Positions 34,738-44,825 of a DNA stretch of 64,000 bases are shown here, piece by piece. The position numbers and the translations under genes were made by a program. The notes beneath the pieces are model-generated. The model saw nothing but the letters and a program-made list of their open reading frames with translations. It was not told the origin of the DNA and ran no database searches. Origin of the DNA: Tepidibacter aestuarii (lineage in GTDB: Bacteria; Bacillota; Clostridia; Peptostreptococcales; Peptostreptococcaceae). Location: assembly GCF_934924865.1 (NCBI RefSeq), contig NZ_OW235315.1:1674001-1738000 (forward strand). The letters run 5' to 3'. Every line of letters starts with the position of its first letter. The first letter of the stretch is position 1.

Positions 34738-35695
34738 AAATATTTTAATTTTTTTAGTCATTAGTATGTTTTTGTTTACAGGTTGTACTAAAGATGAATA
34801 TTCAAAAGCAGAATATGATAAGATCAATAACAAGGCTAAGTATATAATAGCTGGTAGAGTAGCTCCTATTGCAAATGCAGATATATCATCAAAAATTTCT
34901 GGTATAGTAGAAAAAGCTTTTGTTAAAGAAGGAAGTTTTGTAAAGGCGAATACACCGTTGTTAAAATTAGAAGATAAAGAACTGAATGCTAAGTTAAATC
35001 AAGCAAATGCAGGTGTTGCATTAGCTCAAGCAAATTATGACAATATAAAAAAAGGAGCACGAGATGAAGAAAAAATTAAAGCTATAGCAGCTTTAAATAG
35101 TGCAAAAAAGGCTAAAAAAATAGCTACTGTAAATTATGATAGAGATAAAGAATTATATGAATCAGGAGCTATATCAAAACAGGAATTAGAAAAATCAGAA
35201 CTTAAGCTTCAAGAAGCATTATCTCAAGAAAGCTCATTTCAAGCACAATTAGATTTAATAAATAAAGGAGCAACTGAGGAAAATTTAAAAGTTTTACAAT
35301 CTCAGATAAACCAGGCTCAAGCTATAGTAGAAGGTGTAAAAGTACAGATCGATAATACAATAATCACAGCTCCATATGACTGTGTAATTTCAAATAAGTA
35401 TGTTGAAGTTGGAGAATTAGTAAGTACTGGAATGAAGGTATATACTATTCAGGGAACAGGAGGATTAAAAGTAGAAGGAAGGTTACCTGAATCTTTATTT
35501 AATAAAGTTAAAGAGGGAGATAAAGTGGTTGTTAAAATTCCGGATTATTCAAAAAAAGAATATAAAGGAGAACTTGTACTTGTAAGTCCAAGTATAGATG
35601 AGAGTGGAGAAGGATTGAAAGTGGAAGTGGTTTTAACTGAAGTCGATAAGAATATAAAACCAGGTTCATTTGCAGAAATAGGACTAAAGAAATAG
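34724..35695 (+). CDS. Efflux adaptor lipoprotein (HlyD/RND-type membrane fusion protein)
   Basis: A 323-residue membrane fusion protein. A signal peptide ends in the lipobox FLFTGC (Cys about 22), so it should be anchored in the membrane. Then come the barrel-sandwich halves (GRVAPIANADISSKISG and ITAPYDCVISNKYVEVGEL), a long coiled-coil hairpin (about 85-195) and a beta-barrel (GRLPESLFNKVKEGDKV). Such adaptors link inner-membrane pumps to outer layers; in a Gram-positive they may guide substrate across the wall. Overlaps the MarR gene by 14 bases. Confidence 0.87.
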   Translation: MKKNRNILIFLVISMFLFTGCTKDEYSKAEYDKINNKAKYIIAGRVAPIANADISSKISGIVEKAFVKEGSFVKANTPLLKLEDKELNAKLNQANAGVALAQANYDNIKKGARDEEKIKAIAALNSAKKAKKIATVNYDRDKELYESGAISKQELEKSELKLQEALSQESSFQAQLDLINKGATEENLKVLQSQINQAQAIVEGVKVQIDNTIITAPYDCVISNKYVEVGELVSTGMKVYTIQGTGGLKVEGRLPESLFNKVKEGDKVVVKIPDYSKKEYKGELVLVSPSIDESGEGLKVEVVLTEVDKNIKPGSFAEIGLKK

Positions 35696-35710
35696 AGGAG
35701 AAGAAAAAGT

Positions 35711-36358
35711 ATGAAAGATAAGCGAAAACAGATATTAATAGGATTACTTTGCATAATAGTGGCTTCTATATTGGGAATATCAAGTTTTTATTGGTATCAA
35801 AGTGTAAATTATATATCTACGGAAGATGCCAGAATAACTGGAGATTTGATAAAAATAACTTCTAGAGGATCAGGAAAGCTTGTAGATATAGATATGGAAG
35901 AAGGCGATTGGGTAATAAAAGATCAGATTTTAGGAAGACAAGAAATTGAAAATAAAAATGCAGAAAAAACTATAATTAGAGCTCCGCAAAAAGGAGTAAT
36001 AATAAAAGAACAAGCAAATATAGGAGAATTTTATAATCCAGGACAAGTTTTAGGATATATAGTAAATCCGGAAAAGTTATATGTAAGTGCCAATATAGAA
36101 GAAACAAAGATTGGAAAAGTAAAAGAAGGACAGATTGTAGATATAAGTATAGATGAATTTGATGGAATAAAGTTCAAAGGTAAGGTTGAATTTGTAGGTT
36201 TAGCAGCAAATTCTAGTTTTTCTCTTTTACCATCTTCATCGAGTGGAAGCTTTACTAAGATAGTACAAAGAATACCTGTAAAAATAAGTATTGAAGACCA
36301 AGGATATAAAATACTTCCAGGAACTAATGTGGTAGTAAAAATACACTTAAAGAATTAG
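35711..36358 (+). CDS. Short EmrA-like efflux adaptor
   Basis: A 215-residue HlyD/EmrA-type protein with one N-terminal helix (about 8-27). The biotinyl-lipoyl-like halves are joined almost directly: ITSRGSGKLVDIDMEEGDWV then RAPQKGVIIKEQANIGEFYN, so the coiled-coil hairpin is essentially absent. VNPEKLYVSANIEETKIG starts the beta-barrel. GAGGAG precedes the ATG. It is encoded between a long lipoprotein adaptor and a DHA2 pump, so two different adaptors serve one pump. Confidence 0.85.
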   Translation: MKDKRKQILIGLLCIIVASILGISSFYWYQSVNYISTEDARITGDLIKITSRGSGKLVDIDMEEGDWVIKDQILGRQEIENKNAEKTIIRAPQKGVIIKEQANIGEFYNPGQVLGYIVNPEKLYVSANIEETKIGKVKEGQIVDISIDEFDGIKFKGKVEFVGLAANSSFSLLPSSSSGSFTKIVQRIPVKISIEDQGYKILPGTNVVVKIHLKN

Positions 36359-36368
36359 GAGGCTCTCT

Positions 36369-37847
36369 ATGGATAGTGAGAAAGATAAAAAAATAGAGCA
36401 ATGGTTAGCCCTCTTTGTTGTAATTATAGGTACATTTATGTCTATTCTTGATAGTAGTATTGTAAACATAGCTATACCAAAAATGATGTCTGTATTTGGA
36501 GTTTCCCTAGATGAGGTAAAATGGATACTAACATCGTACACATTAGCTTTAGGTGCAATTATTCCTCTTACAGGATTTTTAGGTGATATTTTTGGGAATA
36601 AAAGAGTATACATATTTGCCTTAAGTATGTTTACATTAGGATCTCTTTTGTGTGGTTTTGCTTGGAGCAATACTTCTATGATAATATTTAGAATAATTCA
36701 AGCTGTTGGCGGAGGTATGATTATGCCAATAGGAATGTCCATTATATATCAAACGTTTCCTGAAAAAGACAGGGGCTTAGCGTTGGGATTTTGGGGAATA
36801 GCTTCCATGGCAGCACCTACTATAGGGCCAACTTTAGGTGGATATATAATAGAAAATCTAGATTGGAGATTAATTTTCAATATAAATGTACCAATAGGAA
36901 TAATCGGTGTGGTTTTAGCGTGTATACTTTTAAAAGGTTCTCCTATTAAAAAAATAAATAATTTTGATTATTTAGGGTTTATATCATCAACTTTAGGAAT
37001 AGTATCAATTTTATATGTTTTAGGAGAAGGCTCAACTATAGACTGGTCAGATCCTAAAAATGCAATACTTATGACTATAGGAATTTTATTTTTAATATTT
37101 TTTGTAGTTAATGAGTTGACTCATGAAAATTCTCTTTTAGAACTTAGGATATTGAAGATATTTGAGTTTTCCCTAAGTCAAGCAATTTCTTGTGTACTTA
37201 CATTTGCTTTAATGGGGGGGACTTATGTAATTCCTTTATTTCTTCAAAATATTAGGGGATATACTCCTATGGAAACTGGGATGATTCTATTTCCATCAGC
37301 TATTGCAGTAGGAGTCATGATGCCGTTAAGTGGATCAATCTTTGATACAGTTGGAGCGAAACCTGTAGTTATTCCAGGAATTGTGTTATTAGGTGCTGCT
37401 TCGTATTTGTTGGTAGGTAGAATAAATTTGGATTCCAGTGCTAATTCTATAAAGTTTATTTTAACTATTAGGGGTATTGGATTGGGACTTGCAATGATGC
37501 CAATAAGTACAGCTGGAATGAATGCGGTACCTAAACAATTGATTGGTAAAGCATCAGCATTATCTAACACTATAAGACAGATTTCAGGAGCTCTTAGTGT
37601 AACTATTATGACTACACTGATTCAAAATCGATTTAATTTTGTATATGCATATAAGTCAGAACAGATAACACTTTTTAATGATATGGTTAATGATAAAAAT
37701 TTAGGTACAATATTACGATTCATTCTAATAGATTCAAATATGGAAGGAATGAGGTATGCAATAGAGGTTTCTATAATTGCAGTAGTAGCAGCTTTATTAA
37801 TGGTATTTTTTATGAAAAGCAAAAAACAGGAGAATATTGTATCTTAG
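36369..37847 (+). CDS. DHA2-type MFS multidrug transporter (EmrB/QacA-like)
   Basis: A 492-residue MFS protein with fourteen predicted helices. LDSSIVNIAIPKM in helix 1 and the motif A loop GFLGDIFGNKRVYI are typical of EmrB/QacA, as is the motif C-like GFWGIASMAAPTIGPTLGG (about 137-155). These pumps exchange drugs for protons. AGGAGG lies before the ATG, ten bases after the EmrA-like gene. A terminator follows at 37966. Confidence 0.92.
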   Translation: MDSEKDKKIEQWLALFVVIIGTFMSILDSSIVNIAIPKMMSVFGVSLDEVKWILTSYTLALGAIIPLTGFLGDIFGNKRVYIFALSMFTLGSLLCGFAWSNTSMIIFRIIQAVGGGMIMPIGMSIIYQTFPEKDRGLALGFWGIASMAAPTIGPTLGGYIIENLDWRLIFNINVPIGIIGVVLACILLKGSPIKKINNFDYLGFISSTLGIVSILYVLGEGSTIDWSDPKNAILMTIGILFLIFFVVNELTHENSLLELRILKIFEFSLSQAISCVLTFALMGGTYVIPLFLQNIRGYTPMETGMILFPSAIAVGVMMPLSGSIFDTVGAKPVVIPGIVLLGAASYLLVGRINLDSSANSIKFILTIRGIGLGLAMMPISTAGMNAVPKQLIGKASALSNTIRQISGALSVTIMTTLIQNRFNFVYAYKSEQITLFNDMVNDKNLGTILRFILIDSNMEGMRYAIEVSIIAVVAALLMVFFMKSKKQENIVS

Positions 37848-37965
37848 TATTACAAAAAAAGAAAATGAAAGATCGATAATTTTACTTAAGAATCATTACG
37901 TTATTTATTCTGTTTCAGATGATATATCTAATGATATTTTTTATGATAATTAGATAGAGCATTTT

Positions 37966-38002
37966 AAAAGGCTGATTTTAAGATATTTAAAATCAGCTTT
38001 TT
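37966..38002 (+). terminator. Duplicated terminator, copy B
   Basis: Stem AAAAGGCTGATTTTAA / TTAAAATCAGCTTTT, loop of 6, then TTGTAAATTT. Nearly the same as at 34015. The following bases contain a short tandem duplication, TTTGTAAATTTATTTTTCTT twice (about 38001-38047). Confidence 0.8.
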
Positions 38003-38172
38003 GTAAATTTATTTTTCTTTTTTTTTGTAAATTTATTTTTCTTTTTTAGTATATTTTTTTAGAAAATTTACAAAACATTCATAAGAAAAAGTAATAGATA
38101 GGCAAAAAGAATAGGTATGTAAGAAAACGTATAAAATAAAAAGATAATATTTAATAAGGAGCAGATTATAGA

Positions 38173-40338
38173 ATGTTTAAATTAGCAAAGTACCTAAAAC
38201 CTTTTATTGGAATGCTTATTATAGCGGTTGTATTATTATTTATACAGGCCATGGCTGATCTTTCCTTACCAGACTACATGTCTTATATAGTAAATAAAGG
38301 TATACAACAAGGTGGTATTGAAAATGCAGTACCAGAAGCTATAAGAAAAAGTAAAATGGATAAATTAAATTTGTTTATAAGTGAAAATAATAAAGAACAG
38401 ATTATTAACAACTATATACTAATTGACAAGTCAAGTAAATATTATAGGGAGTATGTTAAAAAATACCCAGTGCTTGAAAAGGAGCCAATTTATGTATTGA
38501 AGGATATTAATGAAGCTGAAATAGAGAAGTTAAATTCTATAATGGGTAAAGCATTCTTAACTGTTAGTGGAATCGAAAAGATCAAAGTTAATACAGATTT
38601 GTTTGCATTGTCTGCTGAGCAGAGAGCAAAAATCAGCGAACAAATCGAAAAAAAACTTGAAGCTTTAGGTGATAGCATGATTATTCAAGGCGCTACTAGT
38701 GTCATTAAGGCAGAATATAAAGCTTTAGGAATGGATACGAATAAGATTCAGAGTAGATACATTATATTTTCAGGAATTAAAATGCTTGTATTATCTTTGT
38801 TAGCTGCTTTATGTATTGTAATTGTTGGTCTTTTAGCTTCAAGAATTGCTACAGGTGTAGCTAGAAATCTGCGTAAGGACATATTTACAAAGGTTGAGAG
38901 TTTTTCAAATGCTGAGTTTGATAAATTCTCTACAGCTTCATTAATAACTAGAACAACGAATGACGTAACGCAGATACAAATGTTAATCGTTCTTGCCATT
39001 AGAATGCTAATATATGCACCTATTATGGGGATAGGTGGAGTTTTAAAGGCCCTTAATAAGAGTAACTCTATGTCTTGGATAATTGCATTGGCTGTCATAG
39101 TACTTTTGAGCTTAATTGGAAGTATATTTGCCTTAGCATTACCTAAATTTAAGACTGTTCAAAAACTTGTTGATAGACTAAATTTGGTTACTCGTGAGAA
39201 TTTATCTGGAATGATGGTAATAAGGGCATTTAATACACAAAAGTTTGAAGAGGATAGATTTGATAGAGCGAATAGAGATCTTACGTATACAAATCTTTTT
39301 GTAAATCGTGTAATGGTGGTATTATTCCCAGCAATGATGCTTATAATGAATGGTGTTACACTGCTCATTGTTTGGGTAGGTGCGCATCAGATAGCAAATT
39401 CAGGAATGCAGGTGGGAGACATGATGGCATTTATGCAATATGCTATACAGATTATTTCTGCATTTTTAATGATGTCATTTATGTTTATTATGATACCAAG
39501 AGCTTCTGTATCTGCACAGAGAATTGCAGAGGTTTTAGATATAAAACCTTCTATTGTAGATACAAAGAATCCTAAGCATTTGGGAAAGAAAGTCAAAGGT
39601 GTAGTAGAATTTAAAAATGTATACTTTAGATATCCTGGTGCGCAAGAAGATGTGCTTAAAAATATAAGCTTCAAAGCTTTTTAAGGTCAGACTACAGCAT
39701 TTATAGGTTCTACAGGTGCAGGAAAGTCAACACTTATTAATTTAATTCCTCGTTTTTACGATGTAACTGATGGGGAAATACTCATTGATGGAGTGGACAT
39801 AAGAGACTTAACGCAGCATGAATTGAGAGAACAAATTGGATATATGCCGCAGAAAGCTTCTTTATTCAAAGGGACTATTGCGTCTAATTTAAAATATGCA
39901 GACGAAAATGCAAGTGATGATGATATAAGAAAGGTAGCTGATATTGCACAAGCCATGGAATTTATCAGCGAAAAGCCAGAAGGATTTAATACTGAAATCT
40001 CTCAGGGGGGTACTAATGTATCTGGAGGACAAAAACAGAGATTATCTATTGCACGTGCTCTTGTTAAGAAAGCCAAAATTTATATATTTGATGATAGTTT
40101 TTCAGCTCTTGATTTTAAAACAGATGCATCTCTTAGAAAGGCACTAAAGAATGAATTAGTGTCAAGTACATTTATTATTGTTGCACAGCGCATATCTACA
40201 ATAAAAAATGCTGAACAGATAATTGTTCTTGATGAAGGTAAGATAATGGATATAGGGACGCATAATGAGCTTATGAAAAGTTGTAAAACATATCAAGAGA
40301 TTGCTTTATCACAGCTTTCAAAGGAGGAGTTGAATTAG
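38173..40338 (+). pseudogene. ABC exporter half-transporter interrupted by an in-frame TAA before Walker A
   Basis: Together 721 codons of a type IV ABC exporter subunit: a membrane domain with a long extracellular insertion between the first two helices (about residues 45-190), then the ATPase domain. The frame stops at TAA 39682-39684 (FKAF-stop) and resumes in the same frame with GQTTAFIGSTGAGKST (Walker A). The signature is VSGGQKQR, and Walker B is IYIFDDSFSALD with Asp in place of the catalytic Glu, as in the degenerate subunit of heterodimeric pumps such as TM287/288 or BmrCD. The gene stops two bases before its partner. Without readthrough no working ATPase is made. Confidence 0.88.
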
Positions 40339-40339
40339 G

Positions 40340-42235
40340 ATGAATGAGCAATATAGAAAACAGAAATGCGCTCATCAAAGAAGAAAAGGCCCCATGGGAC
40401 ATGGACCTAGCGCTATGATGGCAGGAGGAGAAAAAGCTCACGATTTTAAAGGTACAATGAAAAAACTTATGAAATATTTGAGCGTTTATAAACTGTCTAT
40501 GTTAACTGTACTAATATTTGCCATAGTTAGTTCTATATTTAATATAGTAGGTCCAAAAATTTTGGGAAAAGCGACTACAAAGCTATTTGAAGGTGCCATG
40601 GCTAAAATATCAGGGACAGGAAGTATAGATTTTGATTATATAGGAAGAATTATTCTTATACTCGCAGTTTTATATTTGATAAGTACATTGTTTGGTTATA
40701 TTCAAGGATTTATAATGTCTAGTGTATCTATGAAGGTAAGCTATAACTTAAGAAAAGATATTTCAGAGAAGATTAATCGAATTCCTCTAAAGTACTTTGA
40801 CAGTACAAATCATGGCGAAGTATTATCTCGTGTCACGAATGATGTTGATACCCTTAGTCAGACCCTTAATCAAAGCTTAAGTCAGATTATTACCTCAGTT
40901 ACAATGGGTATAGGGATATTGATTATGATGCTTTCTATAAGCTGGCAATTAACATTAGTATCAATTTATACAATTCCTCTATCTATGATGTTAGTTATAG
41001 GAATTGTAAAGAATTCTCAGAGATTTTTTAAGGAGCAACAGGATTACTTAGGACATGTAAATGGACATGTCGAAGAAATGTATGGTGGACATATTGTAAT
41101 GAAGGCTTTCAATGGTGAAAAGAAAAGTGTTGAGCAATTCGATAAAATGAACGACAAGCTTTTTAGTGTAGCATGGAAAGCACAATTTTTAACAAGTATA
41201 ATGATGCCACTTATGAATTTTGTAGGAAACTTAGGATATGTAGCAGTATGTATTTTAGGTGGATATCTTGCAGCTAAGAAAACTATCGAAGTTGGGGATA
41301 TTCAGGCATTTATCCAGTATGTGCGCCAATTTACACAACCAATTTCTCGGATTGCAAACATTTCAAATATACTTCAACAAACTGCAGCTTCAGCAGAACG
41401 TGTATTTGAATTTCTAGCAGAGGAAGAGGAAATACCAGAAACATCTAACCCTGTAAAGCTTATGGATGTAGATGCAAAAGTTGATTTTAAGCATGTTCAT
41501 TTTGGATATAATCCAGATAAGATTATAATCAATGACTTTTCTGCATCGGTAAAACCAGGACAGAAAGTGGCTATTGTTGGACCTACTGGTGCAGGTAAAA
41601 CTACTATGATTAAATTGTTAATGCGTTTTTATGATATAAATGAGGGTGTGATTACAATAGATGGATATGACATAAAAGATTTTACACGTAGTGACTTACG
41701 CTCAATGTTTGGTATGGTTTTACAAGATACATGGCTTTATAATGGAACTATAATGGAGAATATAAGATATGGTCGTCTTGATGCTACTGATGAAGAATTG
41801 ATAGAAGCAGCCAAGGCTGCCCATGTTGACAGCTTTGTGCATACTCTTCCAAATGGTTATAACATGATGCTTAATGAGGAAGCTTCAAATGTGTCTCAAG
41901 GACAAAAACAGCTTATAACTATTGCAAGAGCTATACTTGCAGACCCAAGTATTCTTATTCTCGATGAAGCTACAAGCTCTGTAGATACCCGTACTGAAGT
42001 GCAAATTCAAAAGGCCATGAATAATCTTATGAAAAATCGTACAAGTTTTATAATTGCTCATCGATTATCAACAATTCGTGATGCTGATTTAATTCTTGTT
42101 ATGAATCATGGAGACATTGTTGAACAAGGTAATCATGAAGAACTTCTTGCTAAAGCTGGAGCCTATGCTAATCTTTATAACAGCCAATTTGAAGGAATTC
42201 AGGCAAGTAAAAAATATGAACCATACATTAAATAA
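40340..42235 (+). CDS. ABC exporter subunit with consensus Walker B (heterodimer partner)
   Basis: A 631-residue half-transporter: six membrane helices (about 45-330) and an ATPase domain with Walker A GPTGAGKTT, Q-loop LQDTWLYNG, signature VSQGQKQL, Walker B ILILDEATSSVD (catalytic Glu present) and the H-loop AHRLST. It fits the catalytic partner of the subunit just upstream. GGAGG lies before the start, which follows the previous stop by one base. With the first subunit broken, it may form homodimers or be inactive; unresolved. Confidence 0.92.
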   Translation: MNEQYRKQKCAHQRRKGPMGHGPSAMMAGGEKAHDFKGTMKKLMKYLSVYKLSMLTVLIFAIVSSIFNIVGPKILGKATTKLFEGAMAKISGTGSIDFDYIGRIILILAVLYLISTLFGYIQGFIMSSVSMKVSYNLRKDISEKINRIPLKYFDSTNHGEVLSRVTNDVDTLSQTLNQSLSQIITSVTMGIGILIMMLSISWQLTLVSIYTIPLSMMLVIGIVKNSQRFFKEQQDYLGHVNGHVEEMYGGHIVMKAFNGEKKSVEQFDKMNDKLFSVAWKAQFLTSIMMPLMNFVGNLGYVAVCILGGYLAAKKTIEVGDIQAFIQYVRQFTQPISRIANISNILQQTAASAERVFEFLAEEEEIPETSNPVKLMDVDAKVDFKHVHFGYNPDKIIINDFSASVKPGQKVAIVGPTGAGKTTMIKLLMRFYDINEGVITIDGYDIKDFTRSDLRSMFGMVLQDTWLYNGTIMENIRYGRLDATDEELIEAAKAAHVDSFVHTLPNGYNMMLNEEASNVSQGQKQLITIARAILADPSILILDEATSSVDTRTEVQIQKAMNNLMKNRTSFIIAHRLSTIRDADLILVMNHGDIVEQGNHEELLAKAGAYANLYNSQFEGIQASKKYEPYIK

Positions 42236-42292
42236 CATGAACTTTTGCTAAACTGTTAATCAAGGCATAACTAGTGGTTAATAGGAAACAGC

Positions 42293-42484
42293 CTAAAGCA
42301 TGATATAAGGTGCTTTAGGCAGAGAAACCTCAATTATAATGTATTTCTTGATTTTTAACTTGTCTCTCCAGGCCTTACGATTTTCATTTTTTCTGGGTAC
42401 ATAAAGATATTCGCCGTCTACATATTCTTGTATTATTTTAACGATTTCTTCTGGTAACACATTTTGTGATTTTATATACTTCAT
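42293..42484 (-). pseudogene. Truncated CD3324-type small regulator
   Basis: A 63-residue frame, MKYIKSQNVLPEEIVKIIQE at the start then YVPRKNENRKAWRDK, clearly related to the intact gene at 47519 (MKYIKASDILPEQL). The homology ends after about residue 45, and the last 18 residues are unrelated, so the C-terminal helix-turn-helix is lost. GTGGAGGAG precedes the ATG on the minus strand. The inverted repeat GCCTAAAGCA / TGCTTTAGGC (42291-42320) lies at the new end. Confidence 0.65.
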
Positions 42485-43029
42485 TTCCTTACTCCTCCAC
42501 TCTTATCATAGTATTAAAGCAAAGAATACTAAAAAGCTATGTGTTACAGAACCTAAAACATGTACATATTTCAGCTAACTTAACAGCTTAGGCTACAAAC
42601 AAAGCATGGCTGACTTGTTCTAGTCTTTGCAAGGAGCAAGCTGATTTGGAGCTGAATGTATCAATTACCTTCATAAAAACACCCCCTATACGTTACGGCT
42701 ATTATATCATAATTAACATTAAATTGAATATATGGATAACAGTTACTGAATTATACTTGGATGTTGTACTATAAGTATGAATAAGTGTATAAGGTCATTA
42801 ACTGGAAAACAATATAGAGATTCCTTTGATGAATATATATAGAAATATTTCATAAACAGTAAAGAGTGAAATACATAAAGTTTCAGGTGCTAAAACTAGT
42901 GAAATATGGGTAATAAAAGATTAAATATTAATTATCTATATTTGTTGAATTACGTATGGGTTTTGCCATAGCTTTGGAGTTTAACATAATATAGAAAGTA
43001 GATTTGAGTATGGATTTATTTGAAAAAAT
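42485..43029. other. Intergenic; upstream arm of the split repeat
   Basis: No gene. From about 42935 (ATATTTGTTGAATTACGTAT, ATAGAAAGTAGATTTGAGTA) the sequence is the upstream arm shared with copies at 26783, 56734 and 59070. Confidence 0.5.
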
Positions 43030-43068
43030 GGACAAGTTATGCTTGTACTACTAATGGGGGACACCCCA
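43030..43068 (+). repeat. Left part of a dispersed repeat copy split by an IS231-like element
   Basis: GGACAAGTTATGCTTGTACT then ATGG and the 11 bases GGGACACCCCA (43058-43068), where the insertion begins. The right part continues at 45446 with the same 11 bases, a target-site duplication. Confidence 0.9.
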
Positions 43069-44733
43069 CATAGCCATCAAGCTAAGATGACTAAAACCTG
43101 GAAATATGCTATTCTTTTTATAGCTTTATAGAAAGGATAATAAAATAATGAAAACTACATTAAAAGATTTAGCAAATAAACTCAAAAAAGTGTTTTCGCA
43201 AGAATTTATTAATGAAATAGCGTATAAAACTGGTTTTTTACAAAGGAAAAGCAAGCTTAGTCCTGTAAAGTTCTTATCTCTGTGTACATTTTTGAATGAA
43301 GAAATGTGTACATCTACCTTAGCAGAGCTTTCCACTAGGTTAGATATTTGTGTGGATTTATCTATTACAACGGAAGGTTTAAATCAAAAGTTTAATGATA
43401 AATCTGTATCATTTATGAAGAATATATTTAAAGAGCTTTTGATGATGCAAAGTAGTATCTTAAGTGATGGCACTATGATAAATACCCATTTTAATCAAAT
43501 AAGAATAACTGATTCCTCAGCCTTTAAATTGCCTAGTGTCTTCCAAGGTAAATACAAAGGTACGGGTGGCAATCAAACTGCATCTGGTATTAAAATTCAA
43601 CTTGAATATAATTTAAATACTGGACAATTTTTAAATATGGATGTATTTGATGGTACTTACAATGATGCTACATATTTATCTAAGATACAAAGCAGTATCC
43701 AGCCTAAGGATTTGTACTTAAAGGATTTAGGGTATTTTAAAATAGATGATTTGAAGACAATGCAAGAAAAGAAAGCCTACTATTTATCAAGACTTAAGAC
43801 TAATATAAAAGTGTATGTTAAAAATAGTCATATAGAAACTTTTAAAAATGGTAAACTAAAAAAAGGGAAAGAGTATATCCAGCTTAACATCTTAGATATT
43901 ATTTCACCCTTGGCACAGGGAGAAACAATAGAGATTAAGGATGTTTATATTGGAAATACTCAGTCTTTAAAAAACAGATTAATTATAACTAAATTGTCTG
44001 AGGAAAACAAGGGTAAAAAGTTAGCTTATCAGGAAAAAATTCAAAAGAAAAAGCAGATGAAATTTAGTGAAAAAGCTGTAAAGCTAGCTAGTGTCAATAT
44101 GTATATAACTAATGCAGAGCAGTTTGTTTTGCCTAAAGAAAAAGTTTATGAAACATACTCTTTAAGGTGGCAGATAGAGATTATGTTTAAAATATTTAAG
44201 TCTCTATTTAAAATTCATATGGCTAAAAAAGTAAAGATAGAAAGGTTTGAATGCAGTTTATATGGTAAATTAATAAGATTACTTCTTTGCTCTGCTATAG
44301 TTTTTAAAATGAGAGAAATTATATATTCTAATGAAAATAAAGAAGTAAGCGAATATAAGGCTTTTAGTATAGTAAAAGAGTATTTCAAACTCCTTAGAGA
44401 AAAGCTATTTAAGAGTAGTGAAAAGCTCTATAAATTACTTTGTAAGATCTTAAAGGTAATTACTAAAAACGGTATTAAATCTAAAAGAAAGGATAAGTTA
44501 ACAGCTCTGGCTATACTAAAAGGAGTAGCTATGAAAGATCTAGATCCAGAAGTAGCAGCTTAGTTTAGGCAGATTAAATACAAACTTTTAAAGCTATTCC
44601 CGAGTAGCTTTATTTGGCATACTAAAAAAGGGATAGACTTTATAAAAATTAGAAAAAACATAGGACTATCTATTAATATATAATCCTATGTATATCAGTA
44701 ACCGCATTGATATTTCTTAGCTTGATGGCTATG
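43069..44733 (+). mobile_element. IS4-family (IS231-group) insertion sequence
   Basis: A 1665-bp element with perfect 18-bp terminal inverted repeats, CATAGCCATCAAGCTAAG at 43069-43086 and its complement at 44716-44733. It encodes one transposase. Length, ends and Y-R-E-K motif fit the IS231 group, known to duplicate 10-12 bp and to favour GGG-N5-CCC targets. The left flank is GGGACACCCCA; the right flank (TGGCGAGACCCC) is not a duplicate, because the matching copy lies 700 bases further at 45446. Confidence 0.9.
43148..44563 (+). CDS. IS231-group transposase
   Basis: A 471-residue DDE transposase of the IS4 family. The first Asp is in QSSILSDGTMINTH or ITDSSAFKLP, the second in YLKDLGYFKIDD (about 195), and the C-terminal YSLRWQIEIMFKIFKSLFKI has the Y-x2-R-x3-E-x6-K signature of IS4. 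The frame is complete and should be active. AGAAAGGATA precedes the ATG. Confidence 0.92.
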   Translation: MKTTLKDLANKLKKVFSQEFINEIAYKTGFLQRKSKLSPVKFLSLCTFLNEEMCTSTLAELSTRLDICVDLSITTEGLNQKFNDKSVSFMKNIFKELLMMQSSILSDGTMINTHFNQIRITDSSAFKLPSVFQGKYKGTGGNQTASGIKIQLEYNLNTGQFLNMDVFDGTYNDATYLSKIQSSIQPKDLYLKDLGYFKIDDLKTMQEKKAYYLSRLKTNIKVYVKNSHIETFKNGKLKKGKEYIQLNILDIISPLAQGETIEIKDVYIGNTQSLKNRLIITKLSEENKGKKLAYQEKIQKKKQMKFSEKAVKLASVNMYITNAEQFVLPKEKVYETYSLRWQIEIMFKIFKSLFKIHMAKKVKIERFECSLYGKLIRLLLCSAIVFKMREIIYSNENKEVSEYKAFSIVKEYFKLLREKLFKSSEKLYKLLCKILKVITKNGIKSKRKDKLTALAILKGVAMKDLDPEVAA

Positions 44734-44825
44734 TGGCGAGACCCCTACTACTGTTCTGGGGTGTTTTATAAATTCGTATACGAAACTCATACTTTGCACC
44801 TCAGAACACGATTGCTGGTACTACG

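Noticed and set aside
39682..39684. TAA recoding or selenocysteine-like readthrough in the ABC gene
   Set aside because: TAA is used as a normal stop throughout, selenocysteine uses TGA, and no insertion element is seen. A nonsense mutation or error is simpler.
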